Notes: generated by a model not told the origin, from the sequence alone. A stretch of DNA of 64,000 nucleotides from Palsa-1392 sp036490335 (GCA_036490335.1 DASXEB010000017.1:310001-374000); one strand, 5' to 3'. Positions 42,386 through 51,255 are shown, counted from the stretch's first letter. Numbers and translations are program-made.

Positions 42386-42425
42386 ACGCGCTCGCTTCGG
42401 GTCGACCGGGGCGCGCGCGTTTTTT
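42386..42425 (+). terminator. Intrinsic terminator before sucC
   Basis: ACGCGC at 42386-42391 pairs with GCGCGT at 42415-42420, with inner CGC/GCG and CGG/CCG pairing around GTCGA, followed by a T-run to 42425. It lies 22 bp after the stop of the exported Cys/His protein and ends that unit. Reverse motif copies flank it at 42366 and 42428. Confidence 0.7.
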
Positions 42426-42506
42426 GTTCGTTAGGCGAAATTCTTCAGCCAAAATTTCGTTGCCGCTCGCGCCTTCGCGCGCTAATGGCAGACGCGCCAA
42501 ACCGAA

Positions 42507-43703
42507 ATGAACATCCACGAGTATCAGGCGAAGGAATTGCTGCAAAAATTCGGCGCGGCGACAACCCGCGGCCGGGTCGCGACGACGCCGGACGAGGCGG
42601 AAAAAATCGCGCGCGAGATCGGCGCGAGCGAGATCGTGGTCAAGGCGCAGGTCCATGCGGGCGGGCGCGGGAAGGGAATGTTCAAGAACGGTTTCAAGGG
42701 CGGCGTGCATGTCGTGAAATCGCCCGAGGAGGCGCGCGAAGTCGCGAGCAAGATGCTTGGGCAAACGCTCGTCACGCATCAGACGGGCGCGGAAGGACGA
42801 GTCGTTAGGCAGGTGCTCGTCGCGGAGTCGGCGGACATCGCGCGGGAGACTTATTTCGCGGTTTTGCTCGATCGCGCGACGGCGGCGCCGCTGATTGTCG
42901 CGAGCACGGAGGGCGGCGTTGAGATCGAAACCGTGGCGGAAAAATCGCCGGAGAAAATCATGCGCGAACCGGTCAATCCGCTCGCGGGTTTGCAACCGTT
43001 TCAGACTCGGAAACTGGCGAAGCAGCTTGGCTTCAAATCGAGCGAGATCAAACCGGCGGCGAAACTTTTCGCCGCACTTTATCGCACGTTCATCGAATCG
43101 GATTGCTCGATGGTGGAAGTGAACCCGCTCGTCGTCACCAAAACCGGCGAGGTGCTGGCGCTCGATGCGAAGTTTAATTTCGACGACAACGCGCTCTACC
43201 GGCATCCCGAGATCGCGGCGATGCGCGACACCGAGGAGGAAGATCCGCGCGAAGTCGAAGCGTCGAAGCACGGGCTCAATTACATCGGACTCGACGGCAA
43301 CATCGCCTGCCTCGTCAACGGCGCCGGCCTCGCCATGGCGACGATGGACATCATCAAATTTTACGGCGGCAGTCCGGCGAATTTCCTCGATGTCGGCGGC
43401 GGTGCGACCGAGGAGCAAGTGACGGAAGCATTCAAGCTCCTCGTTTCCGACAAGCACGTGCGCGCGATCCTCGTGAACATTTTCGGCGGGATCATGAAGT
43501 GCGACGTGATCGCGCAGGGGATCATCAACGCGGTTAAAGCGGTGAACCTGCCGGTGCCGTTAGTCGTTAGGCTGGAAGGGACGAATGTTGCCGCCGGGAA
43601 AAAATTGATCGCCGAAAGCGGCCTCGCCGTCATCGCCGCGGATGATCTCGCCGATGCCGCGCAAAAGGTCGTGAAAGCCGCGGAGGGCAAACGTGAAAGT
43701 TAA
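42507..43703 (+). CDS. sucC: Succinate-CoA ligase (ADP-forming) beta subunit
   Basis: A 398-residue ATP-grasp subunit for substrate-level phosphorylation in the TCA cycle, interconverting succinyl-CoA and succinate. It starts MNIHEYQAKELLQKFGAATTRG. The nucleotide-binding region (VVKAQVHAGGRGKGMFKNGFKGGVHVV, read at residues 43-69) and C-terminal flavodoxin-like domain (NFLDVGGGATEEQVTEAF, NIFGGIMKCDVIAQGI) are typical. Length is normal. Unusually, the next gene is a VOC protein starting at an overlapping GTG, and sucD comes 0.9 kb later rather than directly. Confidence 0.97.
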   Translation: MNIHEYQAKELLQKFGAATTRGRVATTPDEAEKIAREIGASEIVVKAQVHAGGRGKGMFKNGFKGGVHVVKSPEEAREVASKMLGQTLVTHQTGAEGRVVRQVLVAESADIARETYFAVLLDRATAAPLIVASTEGGVEIETVAEKSPEKIMREPVNPLAGLQPFQTRKLAKQLGFKSSEIKPAAKLFAALYRTFIESDCSMVEVNPLVVTKTGEVLALDAKFNFDDNALYRHPEIAAMRDTEEEDPREVEASKHGLNYIGLDGNIACLVNGAGLAMATMDIIKFYGGSPANFLDVGGGATEEQVTEAFKLLVSDKHVRAILVNIFGGIMKCDVIAQGIINAVKAVNLPVPLVVRLEGTNVAAGKKLIAESGLAVIAADDLADAAQKVVKAAEGKRES

Positions 43704-44073
43704 AAAAATCGGTTTCGTCGCGATTCCGGTGACGGAGATGAAACGGGCGCGCGCGTTTTACGAGGGCGTGCTTGGGTTGCGCATCGCCGACGAAATGATG
43801 AATGGTCAGTGGGTCGAGTACGATGTCGGCGGCGACACGCTCGCGATCGCATCGTTAGGCACGGACTGGGTGCCGTCCGATCAGGGGACGGGCGCCGCGC
43901 TCGAGGTGGAAAATTTCGATGAGGCGATCGAGAAATTGAAGGTGGCCGCGATTCGTTTCGGCGCCGAGCCGTTCGAAACGCCGTGCTGTCACATGGCGGT
44001 GGTGCAGGACCCAGACGGCAACAAAATCATGATCCACAAATTGAAACCAGAAAACGAGAAAGGACCCTGCTGA
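43693..44073 (+). CDS. VOC-family (glyoxalase-like) protein 1
   Basis: A 126-residue vicinal-oxygen-chelate fold protein, starting at GTG 43693 and overlapping the sucC end by 11 bp. VKKIGFVAIPVTEMKRARAFYEGVLGLR is the canonical first beta-alpha unit (residues 2-29). VVQDPDGNKIMIHKLK is the last strand with the common DPDGN turn. The His/Glu metal set is incomplete by eye, so a non-enzymic or different activity is possible. The next VOC gene overlaps its stop by one base, so the pair forms an operon with sucC. Substrate unknown. Confidence 0.85.
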   Translation: MKVKKIGFVAIPVTEMKRARAFYEGVLGLRIADEMMNGQWVEYDVGGDTLAIASLGTDWVPSDQGTGAALEVENFDEAIEKLKVAAIRFGAEPFETPCCHMAVVQDPDGNKIMIHKLKPENEKGPC

Positions 44074-44429
44074 TGATCAAGGAAGTTGCATTTGTCGCGG
44101 TCGCGGTGAGCGATTTCGCGCAATCGAAAAAGTTTTACGAGGAAACGCTGGAGCTGAAGGTCAGCTCGGCGCCGGAAGGTTTTCCCTGGGCGGAATTCGA
44201 CGTTGGCGGGGTGACGATCGGCGTCGGCCAGCATCCGAACTGGCAGCCGTCGCGCGATGGGACGACGATTGCGTTTGAGGTCGACGATCTCGATGCGACG
44301 ACCGCGAAATTAAAAGAACGCGGCGTGAAATTCGACATGGAGAAAACGGAAACGCCGGTCTGCTTCATGGCGCAATTTCGTGATCCGGATGGGAACAAAC
44401 TGGTCGTCCACAAACGCAAATCTGCCTAA
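44073..44429 (+). CDS. VOC-family (glyoxalase-like) protein 2
   Basis: A 118-residue paralogue of its neighbour. ATG 44073 overlaps the previous TGA (TGATG), with AAAGGA upstream. MIKEVAFVAVAVSDFAQSKK then FYEETLELK gives the first beta-alpha unit, and MAQFRDPDGNKLVVHKRK the last. The pair shares the DPDGNK ending, which suggests tandem duplication. Length fits a single VOC domain that works as a dimer. Its TAA stop is part of motif copy 44424, and a long inverted repeat begins just after. Confidence 0.85.
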   Translation: MIKEVAFVAVAVSDFAQSKKFYEETLELKVSSAPEGFPWAEFDVGGVTIGVGQHPNWQPSRDGTTIAFEVDDLDATTAKLKERGVKFDMEKTETPVCFMAQFRDPDGNKLVVHKRKSA

Positions 44430-44434
44430 CGAAT

Positions 44435-44606
44435 GAATCAGGAAAGCAGGAAAGCAGGAAAAAATTTGGAAGCCAGGAAGCCAGGAAAAATCAGGATCGG
44501 CTTTTCTCTTTGTGGCTTGGAAAGCCCGCCCTCGCCTGCGTCGCAGGCTGCGTTACGGCTGGTTTCCGAATTCACTCTTCTTCCTGCTTTCCTGCTTTCC
44601 TGATTC
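44435..44606. repeat. Perfect 26-bp inverted repeat upstream of sucD
   Basis: The arm at 44435-44460 and its exact complement at 44581-44606 are 26 bp each, separated by 120 bp. Each arm is itself repetitive, built from GGAAAGCA steps. Related GGAAGCCA steps lie just inside the left arm, at 44468-44484. The right arm ends 10 bp before the sucD start codon and replaces any Shine-Dalgarno sequence. An RNA spanning it would fold into a large stem and could hide the sucD start or end the upstream unit. It also resembles the ends of a small mobile repeat, but no target-site duplication is obvious. Confidence 0.8.
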
Positions 44607-44616
44607 GCAACTCTTC

Positions 44617-45498
44617 ATGTCCGTTCTCGTCAACAAAAATACGCGGCTTTGCGTGCAGGGAATCACCGGCAGCGCGGGCGGATTTCATGCGCGGCAATGC
44701 ATGGAATACGGCACGAGTGTCGTCGCCGGCGTCACCCCGGGAAAAGGCGGGCAGAAATTCGACGACAAGGTCCCGGTCTTCGACACGGTTTGGGAAGCGC
44801 GGCAGGAGACCGGTTGCAATGTTTCGGTGATTTTCGTCCCGGCGGCCGGCGCGGCGGATGGAATTCTGGAAGCGGTCGATGCTGGAGTGGAGCTGGTTGT
44901 TTGCATCACGGAAGGAATTCCGGTGATCGACATGATGCGCGTGAAGGCGCAGATGGCGGGAAAGAATTCATGGCTCATCGGGCCGAATTGCCCGGGCATC
45001 ATCACGCCCGGCGAATGCAAAATCGGCATCATGCCGGGCTACATTCACAAGCCGGGCAGCGTCGGCGTGATCTCGCGCAGCGGCACGCTCACTTACGAAG
45101 CGGTCTGGCAGCTCACCTCGCGCGGCTACGGACAATCGACCTGCATTGGCATCGGCGGCGATCCGATCAACGGCATGTCGCATCTCGACGCGGTCAAACT
45201 TTTTAATGACGATCCGAAAACCGACGCGATGATTTTGATCGGCGAAATCGGCGGCGCGGCGGAGGAAGAAGCGGCCGCGTGGATCAAAGAAAATTGCAAG
45301 AAACCAGTCGCCGCGTTCATCGCCGGTGCGACGGCGCCGCCCGGGCGCCGGATGGGCCACGCGGGCGCGATTGTTTCCGGAGGAAAAGGAACTGCTGCGG
45401 GAAAAATCGAAGCGCTCCTGGCCGCCGGCGTCGCGATCGCGGAAACGCCGGCGACGATGGCCGACACTTTGATAAAGCGGATGAAGGAACGAAAGTAA
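44617..45498 (+). CDS. sucD: Succinate-CoA ligase alpha subunit
   Basis: A 293-residue subunit with the CoA-binding Rossmann domain and the phosphohistidine site. ATG 44617 (MSVLVNKNTRLCVQGITGSA) is the family start; a longer upstream reading passes through the inverted repeat. The phosphorylated His248 is in RRMGHAGAIVSG. PNCPGIITPGECKIGIMPGY is typical. It pairs with SucC, although the genes are separated by two VOC genes and the inverted repeat. There are no GCCTAACGA copies inside it. The citrate synthase gene follows 4 bp on. Confidence 0.97.
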   Translation: MSVLVNKNTRLCVQGITGSAGGFHARQCMEYGTSVVAGVTPGKGGQKFDDKVPVFDTVWEARQETGCNVSVIFVPAAGAADGILEAVDAGVELVVCITEGIPVIDMMRVKAQMAGKNSWLIGPNCPGIITPGECKIGIMPGYIHKPGSVGVISRSGTLTYEAVWQLTSRGYGQSTCIGIGGDPINGMSHLDAVKLFNDDPKTDAMILIGEIGGAAEEEAAAWIKENCKKPVAAFIAGATAPPGRRMGHAGAIVSGGKGTAAGKIEALLAAGVAIAETPATMADTLIKRMKERK

Positions 45499-45502
45499 AC
45501 CG

Positions 45503-46633
45503 ATGCCAGTTACAGCCAAAGGACTCGAAGGAATCATCGCCAACAGCACGCGTCTGAGCGCGGTCATCGGTGACAAGGGCCAACTCATTTATTGCGGCTA
45601 CGACATCAACGAGCTCGCCGGCAAAGTCAGCTACGAAGAAGTCGTCTATCTGCTTTGGAACAACAAACTGCCGAATCGCGCCGAGCTCGAGCGCTGCGAA
45701 GAGACGTTGCGCGCTCAGCGGCAATTGCCCGACCGCGTAATCGATTTCCTGAAAAACGCGCCGAAAAAAGCCGGCCCGATGGATGTGATGCGCACCGCGG
45801 TTTCGATGCTCGGTCTTTACGACGCCGACATGGATAAAACCGCGACGCCAGAGATCAACAAAGGACGCGCGCGCAGCATCACCGCGAAGATCGGCGTGAT
45901 CGCGGCCTATTTTCACCGCGCGCGGCAGGGCAAAGATCTGCCGCCGGTGCGCGGCGATCTCGGCGAGGCGGCGCATTTTCTCTACCTCATGAGCGGCGAG
46001 GATCCGACCAAGGAAGCGGCCGACACGCTCAACGTCGCGTTCGTCCTCCACGCCGACCACGGCATGAACGCCTCGACCTTCAGCGCGCGCGTCACGATCG
46101 CGACCTTGAGCGATATTTATTCCGCGATCACCTCCGCGATCGGCACCTTAAAAGGTCCGCTCCACGGCGGTGCCAACGAAGGCGTCATCCACATGCTCGA
46201 GGAAATCGGGAGCGAAGAAAAAGTCGATGCCTACATCGAGCAGAAGCTCGCGAAGAAAGAAAAAATCATGGGCATCGGCCATCGCGTTTACAAAACGCTC
46301 GACCCGCGCGCGCCGCATTTGCAGAAGATGGCGGTGAAGCTGAGCGAAAAACTTGGCGACCCGAAATGGATCAACATGTCGGAGCGAATCGCGAAGCTGA
46401 TGAAGGAAAAAAAGAACCTGAACGCAAACGTCGATTTCTATTCTGCGACCGTTTACTATTCGTTAGGCATCCCGACCGATCTCTTCACGCCGGTCTTCGC
46501 GATCGCGCGCTGCTCCGGCTGGTGCGCCCACGTCCTCGAACAACTCGAAGACAATCGCCTTTACCGCCCGCTGAGCGAATACGTCGGCGAGCCGGTCGGC
46601 AAAAAAGTCGTCCCGCTCGACGAACGCCCCTGA
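45503..46633 (+). CDS. gltA: Citrate synthase (short type)
   Basis: A 376-residue enzyme condensing acetyl-CoA with oxaloacetate. The active-site residues are in GPLHGGANEG (His221), GIGHRVYK (His260) and NVDFYSA (Asp311). VAFVLHADHGMN is also conserved. It lacks the N-terminal extension of the 430-residue E. coli type and matches the roughly 370-residue Gram-positive-like group. That group includes 2-methylcitrate synthases, so propionyl-CoA use cannot be excluded. Its position next to sucCD supports a TCA role. It is probably co-transcribed with sucD. Confidence 0.93.
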   Translation: MPVTAKGLEGIIANSTRLSAVIGDKGQLIYCGYDINELAGKVSYEEVVYLLWNNKLPNRAELERCEETLRAQRQLPDRVIDFLKNAPKKAGPMDVMRTAVSMLGLYDADMDKTATPEINKGRARSITAKIGVIAAYFHRARQGKDLPPVRGDLGEAAHFLYLMSGEDPTKEAADTLNVAFVLHADHGMNASTFSARVTIATLSDIYSAITSAIGTLKGPLHGGANEGVIHMLEEIGSEEKVDAYIEQKLAKKEKIMGIGHRVYKTLDPRAPHLQKMAVKLSEKLGDPKWINMSERIAKLMKEKKNLNANVDFYSATVYYSLGIPTDLFTPVFAIARCSGWCAHVLEQLEDNRLYRPLSEYVGEPVGKKVVPLDERP

Positions 46634-46682
46634 TCGCACAAATCGGTTGCGCCGTACCGCGCGAATTCTTTAAAATCTGCCC

Positions 46683-46934
46683 ATGACCATCGGCGGAATT
46701 ATCTCGGCGTTGATCGTCGGCCTGATTGTCGGCGCGCTCGCGAAACTTTTCGTGCCTGGAAAAGATCCGGGCGGCTGCCTGATCACAATCCTGCTCGGAA
46801 TCGCGGGGGCGTTTGTCGGGACGTGGCTCGGCCAGCTTTTCTGGGGGCCGGGTTATGTCGCGGGCTGGATCATGTCGATCGTGGGCGCGATGTTGCTGCT
46901 GCTCATTTACCGGCTGATCACGGACCGGCGCTGA
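46683..46934 (+). CDS. GlsB/YeaQ/YmgE family small membrane protein
   Basis: An 83-residue hydrophobic protein with three helices (IISALIVGLIVGALAKLFV, CLITILLGIAGAFVGTWLGQ, VAGWIMSIVGAMLLLLIYRL). The GKDPGG loop between helices 1 and 2 is the family signature. These proteins are often called transglycosylase-associated and are stress-induced in some bacteria; the molecular role is unknown. It lies 49 bp after citrate synthase on the same strand and converges with glmS. Confidence 0.85.
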   Translation: MTIGGIISALIVGLIVGALAKLFVPGKDPGGCLITILLGIAGAFVGTWLGQLFWGPGYVAGWIMSIVGAMLLLLIYRLITDRR

Positions 46935-46971
46935 TTCGGCCTAACGAATCAAAAATCGTTGGCCGCGCCGT

Positions 46972-48843
46972 CTATTCCACAGTCACGCTTTTCGCGAGAT
47001 TGCGCGGCTTGTCGACGTCGCGGCCTAACGACACCGCGAGATGATAAGCGAAAAGTTGCAGCGGGATCACGGTCAGGACCGGCATCACGACGTCGTCCGC
47101 GTCGGGCACGACGATGAGGTCGTCGGCGATCTTTTCCAGCTTGCCCGCGCCACTTTTCGTCGTGACCGCGATGATCGGGCCTTTGCGCGCGCGGACTTGC
47201 TCGATGTTGTTCAGATTCTTAGAAAACACCGCGTCGTCCGGCGTAATGAAAACCGAGGGCAGCTCCGGCCTAACGAGTGCGATGACGCCGTGCTTCAACT
47301 CCGCGCTCGGATGACCTTCCGAAAAAAGATAAGTGATCTCTTTCACCTTCAAGGCCGCTTCGAGCGCGATCGGGAAATTGAATTGCCGGCCGAAAAAAAG
47401 CACTCCGGCGGCCGCGGCATATTTTTTTGCGACTTCTTTGATCTGGTCGCTCATTTTCAGGATCTCTTCGATTTTTTCCGGCAGGCTTTCGAGCGACTCG
47501 ATGATGCGCGTGCCCTCCGCGGTCGAGAGCTGGCGCATTCGGCCTAACAATAAGCCGATAAGCGTAAGGATGACGACCTGCGAGGTGAAAGATTTCGTCG
47601 CCGCGACGCCGATCTCGGGCCCCGCGTGCATGTAAACCCCACCGTCGCTCTCGCGCGCGATCGTGCTCGCGACGTTGTTGCAAATGCCTAACGAACGAAA
47701 ACCTTTGCGCTGAGCCTCGCGCAAAGCGCCGAGCGTGTCCGCCGTTTCGCCGCTTTGGCTGATCGCGAAGACGAGCGTGTCGCGCGTCATCGGCGTGTTG
47801 CGGTGCCGAAACTCGCTCGCGTATTCGACCTCGGTCGGAATGTGCGCGAGTTGCTCGATCAAATATTCGCCGACCATCCCGGCGTGCAGCGCGGTGCCGC
47901 AACCGGTGAGGACGACGCGGCCGACATCGCGCAACTGCGCCGGCGTCATGTTCAATCCGCCTAGCTTTGCGGTGCATTCTTCGAGGCTGAGCCGGCCGCG
48001 CATTGCGTCGCGCACCGAGCCGGGCTGCTCAAAGATTTCCTTGAGCATGTAATGCGGGTAATCGCCTTTCTTGATGTCCTCGGCGGTGAACTCGACTTTG
48101 CTGATCGCGCGGTCGCCGCGCTCGCCGCCTAACGAACTGATCTCGAAATTATCGCGCTCAACCGCGACGAGATCGAAGTCGTTCAAGTAAACCGCGTCGC
48201 GCGTGTGGGCAACGATCGCGCTCACGTCGCTCGCGAGAAAATTTTCATCCTTCCCGACGCCGAGGACGAGCGGACTCCCGCGCCGCGCGCCGACAATGAA
48301 ATCGGGAATATCCGCGTGCACCATCGCGATGCCGTAAGTGCCGATGACTTGCTGCAGCGCGCTGCGGAGCGCTTCGACGAGGAGTGCCTTGTGCCGCCGC
48401 GGATCGGCCACGCCGCGCGCGGAATCGTCGTAAATTTTCCCGACCAGATGCGCCAGAACTTCGGTGTCGGTTTCGGAAGTGAAATGATGTTCGCCTTCGC
48501 GCAAAAGCGCGTCCTTGATCTGCTGATAATTTTCGATCACGCCGTTATGCACGAGCGCGAGTTTGCCGCTTTCGTCGAAATGCGGATGCGCGTTCTGATC
48601 GGTCGGTTTGCCGTGGGTGGCCCAGCGCGTGTGACTGATCCCAAACGTGCCGGTCGGCGGATCGTCGGCCATCAATTGCGACAATCCGGCGATGCGTCCG
48701 GCGCATTTGCGCGTCTCGACGTGGTCGCCATCGACGATCGCGATCCCGGCGGAATCGTAACCGCGATATTCGAGACGGCGCAGCCCATCGAGCAAAATGG
48801 GCGCCGCTTCCGCGCGACCGACGTATCCGACGATGCCACACAT
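46972..48843 (-). CDS. glmS: Glutamine-fructose-6-phosphate aminotransferase (isomerizing)
   Basis: A 623-residue enzyme making glucosamine-6-phosphate for peptidoglycan and LPS. It starts MCGIVGYVGRAEAAPILLDG, leaving Cys as the N-terminal nucleophile of the glutaminase domain. That domain has GISHTRWATHGKPTDQNAHP. Two SIS domains follow, with CGTALHAGMVGEYLIEQLA and SQSGETADTLGALREA. The C-terminus ends LGRDVDKPRNLAKSVTVE as in the family. Length is slightly above 609, the E. coli value. No glmS ribozyme is visible in the 108-bp leader before the divergent glgC gene. Four motif copies lie inside it. Confidence 0.96.
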   Translation of the reverse strand: MCGIVGYVGRAEAAPILLDGLRRLEYRGYDSAGIAIVDGDHVETRKCAGRIAGLSQLMADDPPTGTFGISHTRWATHGKPTDQNAHPHFDESGKLALVHNGVIENYQQIKDALLREGEHHFTSETDTEVLAHLVGKIYDDSARGVADPRRHKALLVEALRSALQQVIGTYGIAMVHADIPDFIVGARRGSPLVLGVGKDENFLASDVSAIVAHTRDAVYLNDFDLVAVERDNFEISSLGGERGDRAISKVEFTAEDIKKGDYPHYMLKEIFEQPGSVRDAMRGRLSLEECTAKLGGLNMTPAQLRDVGRVVLTGCGTALHAGMVGEYLIEQLAHIPTEVEYASEFRHRNTPMTRDTLVFAISQSGETADTLGALREAQRKGFRSLGICNNVASTIARESDGGVYMHAGPEIGVAATKSFTSQVVILTLIGLLLGRMRQLSTAEGTRIIESLESLPEKIEEILKMSDQIKEVAKKYAAAAGVLFFGRQFNFPIALEAALKVKEITYLFSEGHPSAELKHGVIALVRPELPSVFITPDDAVFSKNLNNIEQVRARKGPIIAVTTKSGAGKLEKIADDLIVVPDADDVVMPVLTVIPLQLFAYHLAVSLGRDVDKPRNLAKSVTVE

Positions 48844-48951
48844 ATGAGTCAGGCCATCGTGACATCGGCACAGGCGCGACGCAAGATTGACCGGCTAACG
48901 AATACGACTCGCGCGCGCCGCGAAATCGATCTTAAGTGAAACGCTTTCCGC

Positions 48952-50247
48952 ATGCCGCAATCGCCATCACTTCCGCCGGGCACGACGCAGCGCACGCTCG
49001 CCATCATCATGGGCGGCGGCGCGGGCACCCGACTTTTTCCATTGACGAAAGAGCGTGCGAAACCAGCGGTGCCGCTGGGCGGAAAATATCGGCTGGTCGA
49101 CATCCCGATCAGCAACTGCCTCAACTCCGGATTGCGCTCGATTTATGTGCTGACGCAGTTCAACACCATGTCGCTCCACCGGCATATCCAGGCGAGTTAC
49201 AAGTTCGATAATTTTTCGCGCAGCTTCGTCGACATTCTGGCCGCGCAGCAAACGCCCGGCAGCTCGGAATGGTATCAAGGCACGGCCGACGCGGTGCGGC
49301 AAAACCTGCGTTATTTTCTCGAGCGGCCTTACGAATATTTTCTCATCCTGAGCGGCGATCAGCTTTACCGGATGGATTTTCGCATCTTGCTGCATCAGCA
49401 CATTCGTTCCGGCGCGAACATCACGCTCGCGGTCACGCCGGTGCAGCGCGCGGCGGCTTCGGATTTTGGAATCATGGTGAGCGGGCCGGACGGACGCATC
49501 ACGCGATTTGTCGAGAAGCCGAAAGATCCCGCGGTGCTCGACGAATTGAAGTTGAATCGCGAGTTGCTCGACTCGTTAGGCCGCGATCCCGAGGACGAGC
49601 TATTCCAGGCTTCGATGGGGATTTATCTTTTCAATCGCCAGGTTTTGATCGACGCGCTCGACGGCGAGCTCGACGATTTCGGGAAACACGTCATCCCAAA
49701 AGCGATCGGCGAGCGGCACGTGCACGCGTTTATTTTCGAGGGTTACTGGGAAGACATCGGGACGATCCGCGCCTTCTACGAAGCGAATCTCGACCTCACG
49801 AATCTCGTCCCGAAATACAGTTTCTTCGAAGCGGAGGCGCCGATTTATACCCACCCGCGATTTTTGCCGGGGAGCAAAATCAACGGCGCCACCCTGCGCC
49901 AGGCGATCATCTCCGACGGCTGCATCATTTCCGACGCGCACATCGAGCGCAGCGTGATCGGCGTGCGCAGCATCATTCGAAGCGGCGCGACGATTCGCAA
50001 CAGTGTCGTGATGGGCGGCGATTATTTTGAAATCAACGGCGCCGCGAGCGACGGCCCGCCGATCGGGATCGGGCGCAACTGCGTGATCGATCGCGCGATC
50101 ATCGACAAAAACGCCCGCATCGGCGACGGCGTCGTGATCACGCCGGAAGGAAAACCGTCGCACTTCGACGCGGAAAATTATTTCATCCGCGACGGCATCG
50201 TGCTCGTGCCGAAAGACGCGGTTATCCCGGCGGGATTTTGGATTTAG
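48952..50247 (+). CDS. glgC: Glucose-1-phosphate adenylyltransferase
   Basis: A 431-residue ADP-glucose pyrophosphorylase that commits glucose-1-phosphate to glycogen. The N-terminal transferase domain has IIMGGGAGTRLFPLTKERAK (residues 18-37) and AVPLGGKYRLVDIPISNCLN. YEYFLILSGDQLYRMDF and GIYLFNRQVL are further family blocks. The C-terminal left-handed beta-helix (VIGVRSIIRSGATIRNSVVMG, GRNCVIDRAIIDKNARIGDG) completes it. Divergent from glmS, so both draw on hexose phosphate. Other glycogen genes are not nearby. It overlaps the next, convergent gene by 4 bp. Confidence 0.95.
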   Translation: MPQSPSLPPGTTQRTLAIIMGGGAGTRLFPLTKERAKPAVPLGGKYRLVDIPISNCLNSGLRSIYVLTQFNTMSLHRHIQASYKFDNFSRSFVDILAAQQTPGSSEWYQGTADAVRQNLRYFLERPYEYFLILSGDQLYRMDFRILLHQHIRSGANITLAVTPVQRAAASDFGIMVSGPDGRITRFVEKPKDPAVLDELKLNRELLDSLGRDPEDELFQASMGIYLFNRQVLIDALDGELDDFGKHVIPKAIGERHVHAFIFEGYWEDIGTIRAFYEANLDLTNLVPKYSFFEAEAPIYTHPRFLPGSKINGATLRQAIISDGCIISDAHIERSVIGVRSIIRSGATIRNSVVMGGDYFEINGAASDGPPIGIGRNCVIDRAIIDKNARIGDGVVITPEGKPSHFDAENYFIRDGIVLVPKDAVIPAGFWI

Positions 50248-50486
50248 TGGTGCGAACCGTTGCCGCCAAACGCGCCATCCTGCACGTTGTCGGGCATGCC
50301 TTCGCGGCCTTCCCACGACGCCGGATGATTCCACGGAATCGCGGAATCCTGTCCCGCGTTCGGATCGGAGACGAGAGCCGGCGGCGGTTTTGTACTGGCG
50401 CAGCCGGAAAGACCGGCCGCAATTGTGAGGAGCGCGATCGTCAGGCAACGCCGCGCGGTTCGGTTATGAGTTAGTGCTTCCAGCAT
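50244..50486 (-). CDS. Small lipoprotein of unknown function
   Basis: An 80-residue protein with an export leader ending in lipobox LSGC (TIALLTIAAGLSGCASTKPP). The mature part is short, Pro-rich and hydrophilic (ALVSDPNAGQDSAIPWNHPA, SWEGREGMPDN). I take ATG 50486; a TTG lies 9 bp further upstream. Its start overlaps the end of the coiled-coil protein by 23 bp, indicating coupling, and its stop overlaps glgC tail to tail. The family is not recognised. Confidence 0.65.
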   Translation of the reverse strand: MLEALTHNRTARRCLTIALLTIAAGLSGCASTKPPPALVSDPNAGQDSAIPWNHPASWEGREGMPDNVQDGAFGGNGSHH

Positions 50487-51255
50487 AAACAACAACGTCG
50501 CCGGGCAAAACTTCCACGCCGCGCGGCAGACTGTTGGTCATTATATCGCCTATCGAAGTCGTCGGTTCAACCGAGGAAATGCGGATCTTGCCGATGAGCG
50601 CGCCCTGCCGCATCACGAGCAGTTCCGAATTTGGCTCGACGCCCTGGTGTTCGCCGATGCTGAGGACGACAAAATTGTAAGCCTGGTTCACTGCCAGCAC
50701 TTTTCCGTGCACGCCAGTCGCGCTCGTGCCGGAAACGCGACGTTTCTTTTCTTCTTCCAGCCCGGCCACGCGATCCTGCGCCGCGCGTACCTTGTCGCCG
50801 AGAATGCTTTTTTCCTGCTCGGCGGCGTCGAGCTGTTTTTTCATGTCGTCGAGCTGCGCCTTGAGATCGTTAGGCAAACCGGCGCTCGCTCCGGCCGCGC
50901 CCGCCCCCGCAGTCGCGTCGGCAACGCGTTTTTGCAGATCGGAAATTTCGTTTTCGCTCGTCTGCAATTTCGCTTCGAGCTCAGCCTTGTCGTTCTGCGC
51001 CTTGCTCAGGTCGGCTTCGTTCGACTTCGCTTTTTCCTCGGCCGCGGCCGCTTTTTCGTTTGCCGCGCTCAAGACTTTGTCGCTCGCCTTCAATTTCTTT
51101 TCGCTCGCCAAACGCAACCGCACCGCCGAGTCGCGCGCCGTGTCCGCGGACGCAAGATCGTCGCGCAACGCTTTCACTTTTCCGCCATTCAAAAACCCGA
51201 GAATGAGCGAGAGCGCGACGAGCAGCGATGAGATCCCAATCAAGATCCTGGCCAT
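50464..51255 (-). CDS. Membrane-anchored coiled-coil protein with C-terminal beta domain
   Basis: A 263-residue protein. ATG 51255 (MARILIGISSLLVALSLILG) gives one N-terminal helix; upstream in-frame starts add only a basic stretch. Residues of about 30-170 are a charged, Ala/Lys/Glu-rich coiled coil (AEEKAKSNEADLSKAQNDKAE). A short Gly/Ala linker (TAGAGAAGASAG) interrupts it at about 124. The C-terminal part (about 185-263; VHGKVLAVNQAYNFVVLSIG, GKIRISSVEPTTSIGDIM, PGDVVVYAG) is a small beta-barrel-like domain reminiscent of MreC-type or flagellar ring proteins. An envelope scaffold role is plausible. It is coupled to the small lipoprotein downstream. Confidence 0.7.
   Translation of the reverse strand: MARILIGISSLLVALSLILGFLNGGKVKALRDDLASADTARDSAVRLRLASEKKLKASDKVLSAANEKAAAAEEKAKSNEADLSKAQNDKAELEAKLQTSENEISDLQKRVADATAGAGAAGASAGLPNDLKAQLDDMKKQLDAAEQEKSILGDKVRAAQDRVAGLEEEKKRRVSGTSATGVHGKVLAVNQAYNFVVLSIGEHQGVEPNSELLVMRQGALIGKIRISSVEPTTSIGDIMTNSLPRGVEVLPGDVVVYAGSTNS

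Noticed and set aside
44435..44606. Insertion sequence
   Set aside because: The interval between the arms is only 120 bp and encodes nothing; no transposase is present in the whole window.
44512..44616. Upstream extension of sucD
   Set aside because: The upstream in-frame ATG reads through the right arm of the inverted repeat, while the residues from 44617 match the family start.
46972..48951. glmS ribozyme/riboswitch
   Set aside because: The short leader upstream of glmS (48844-48951) has no recognisable ribozyme core and is shared with the divergent glgC promoter.
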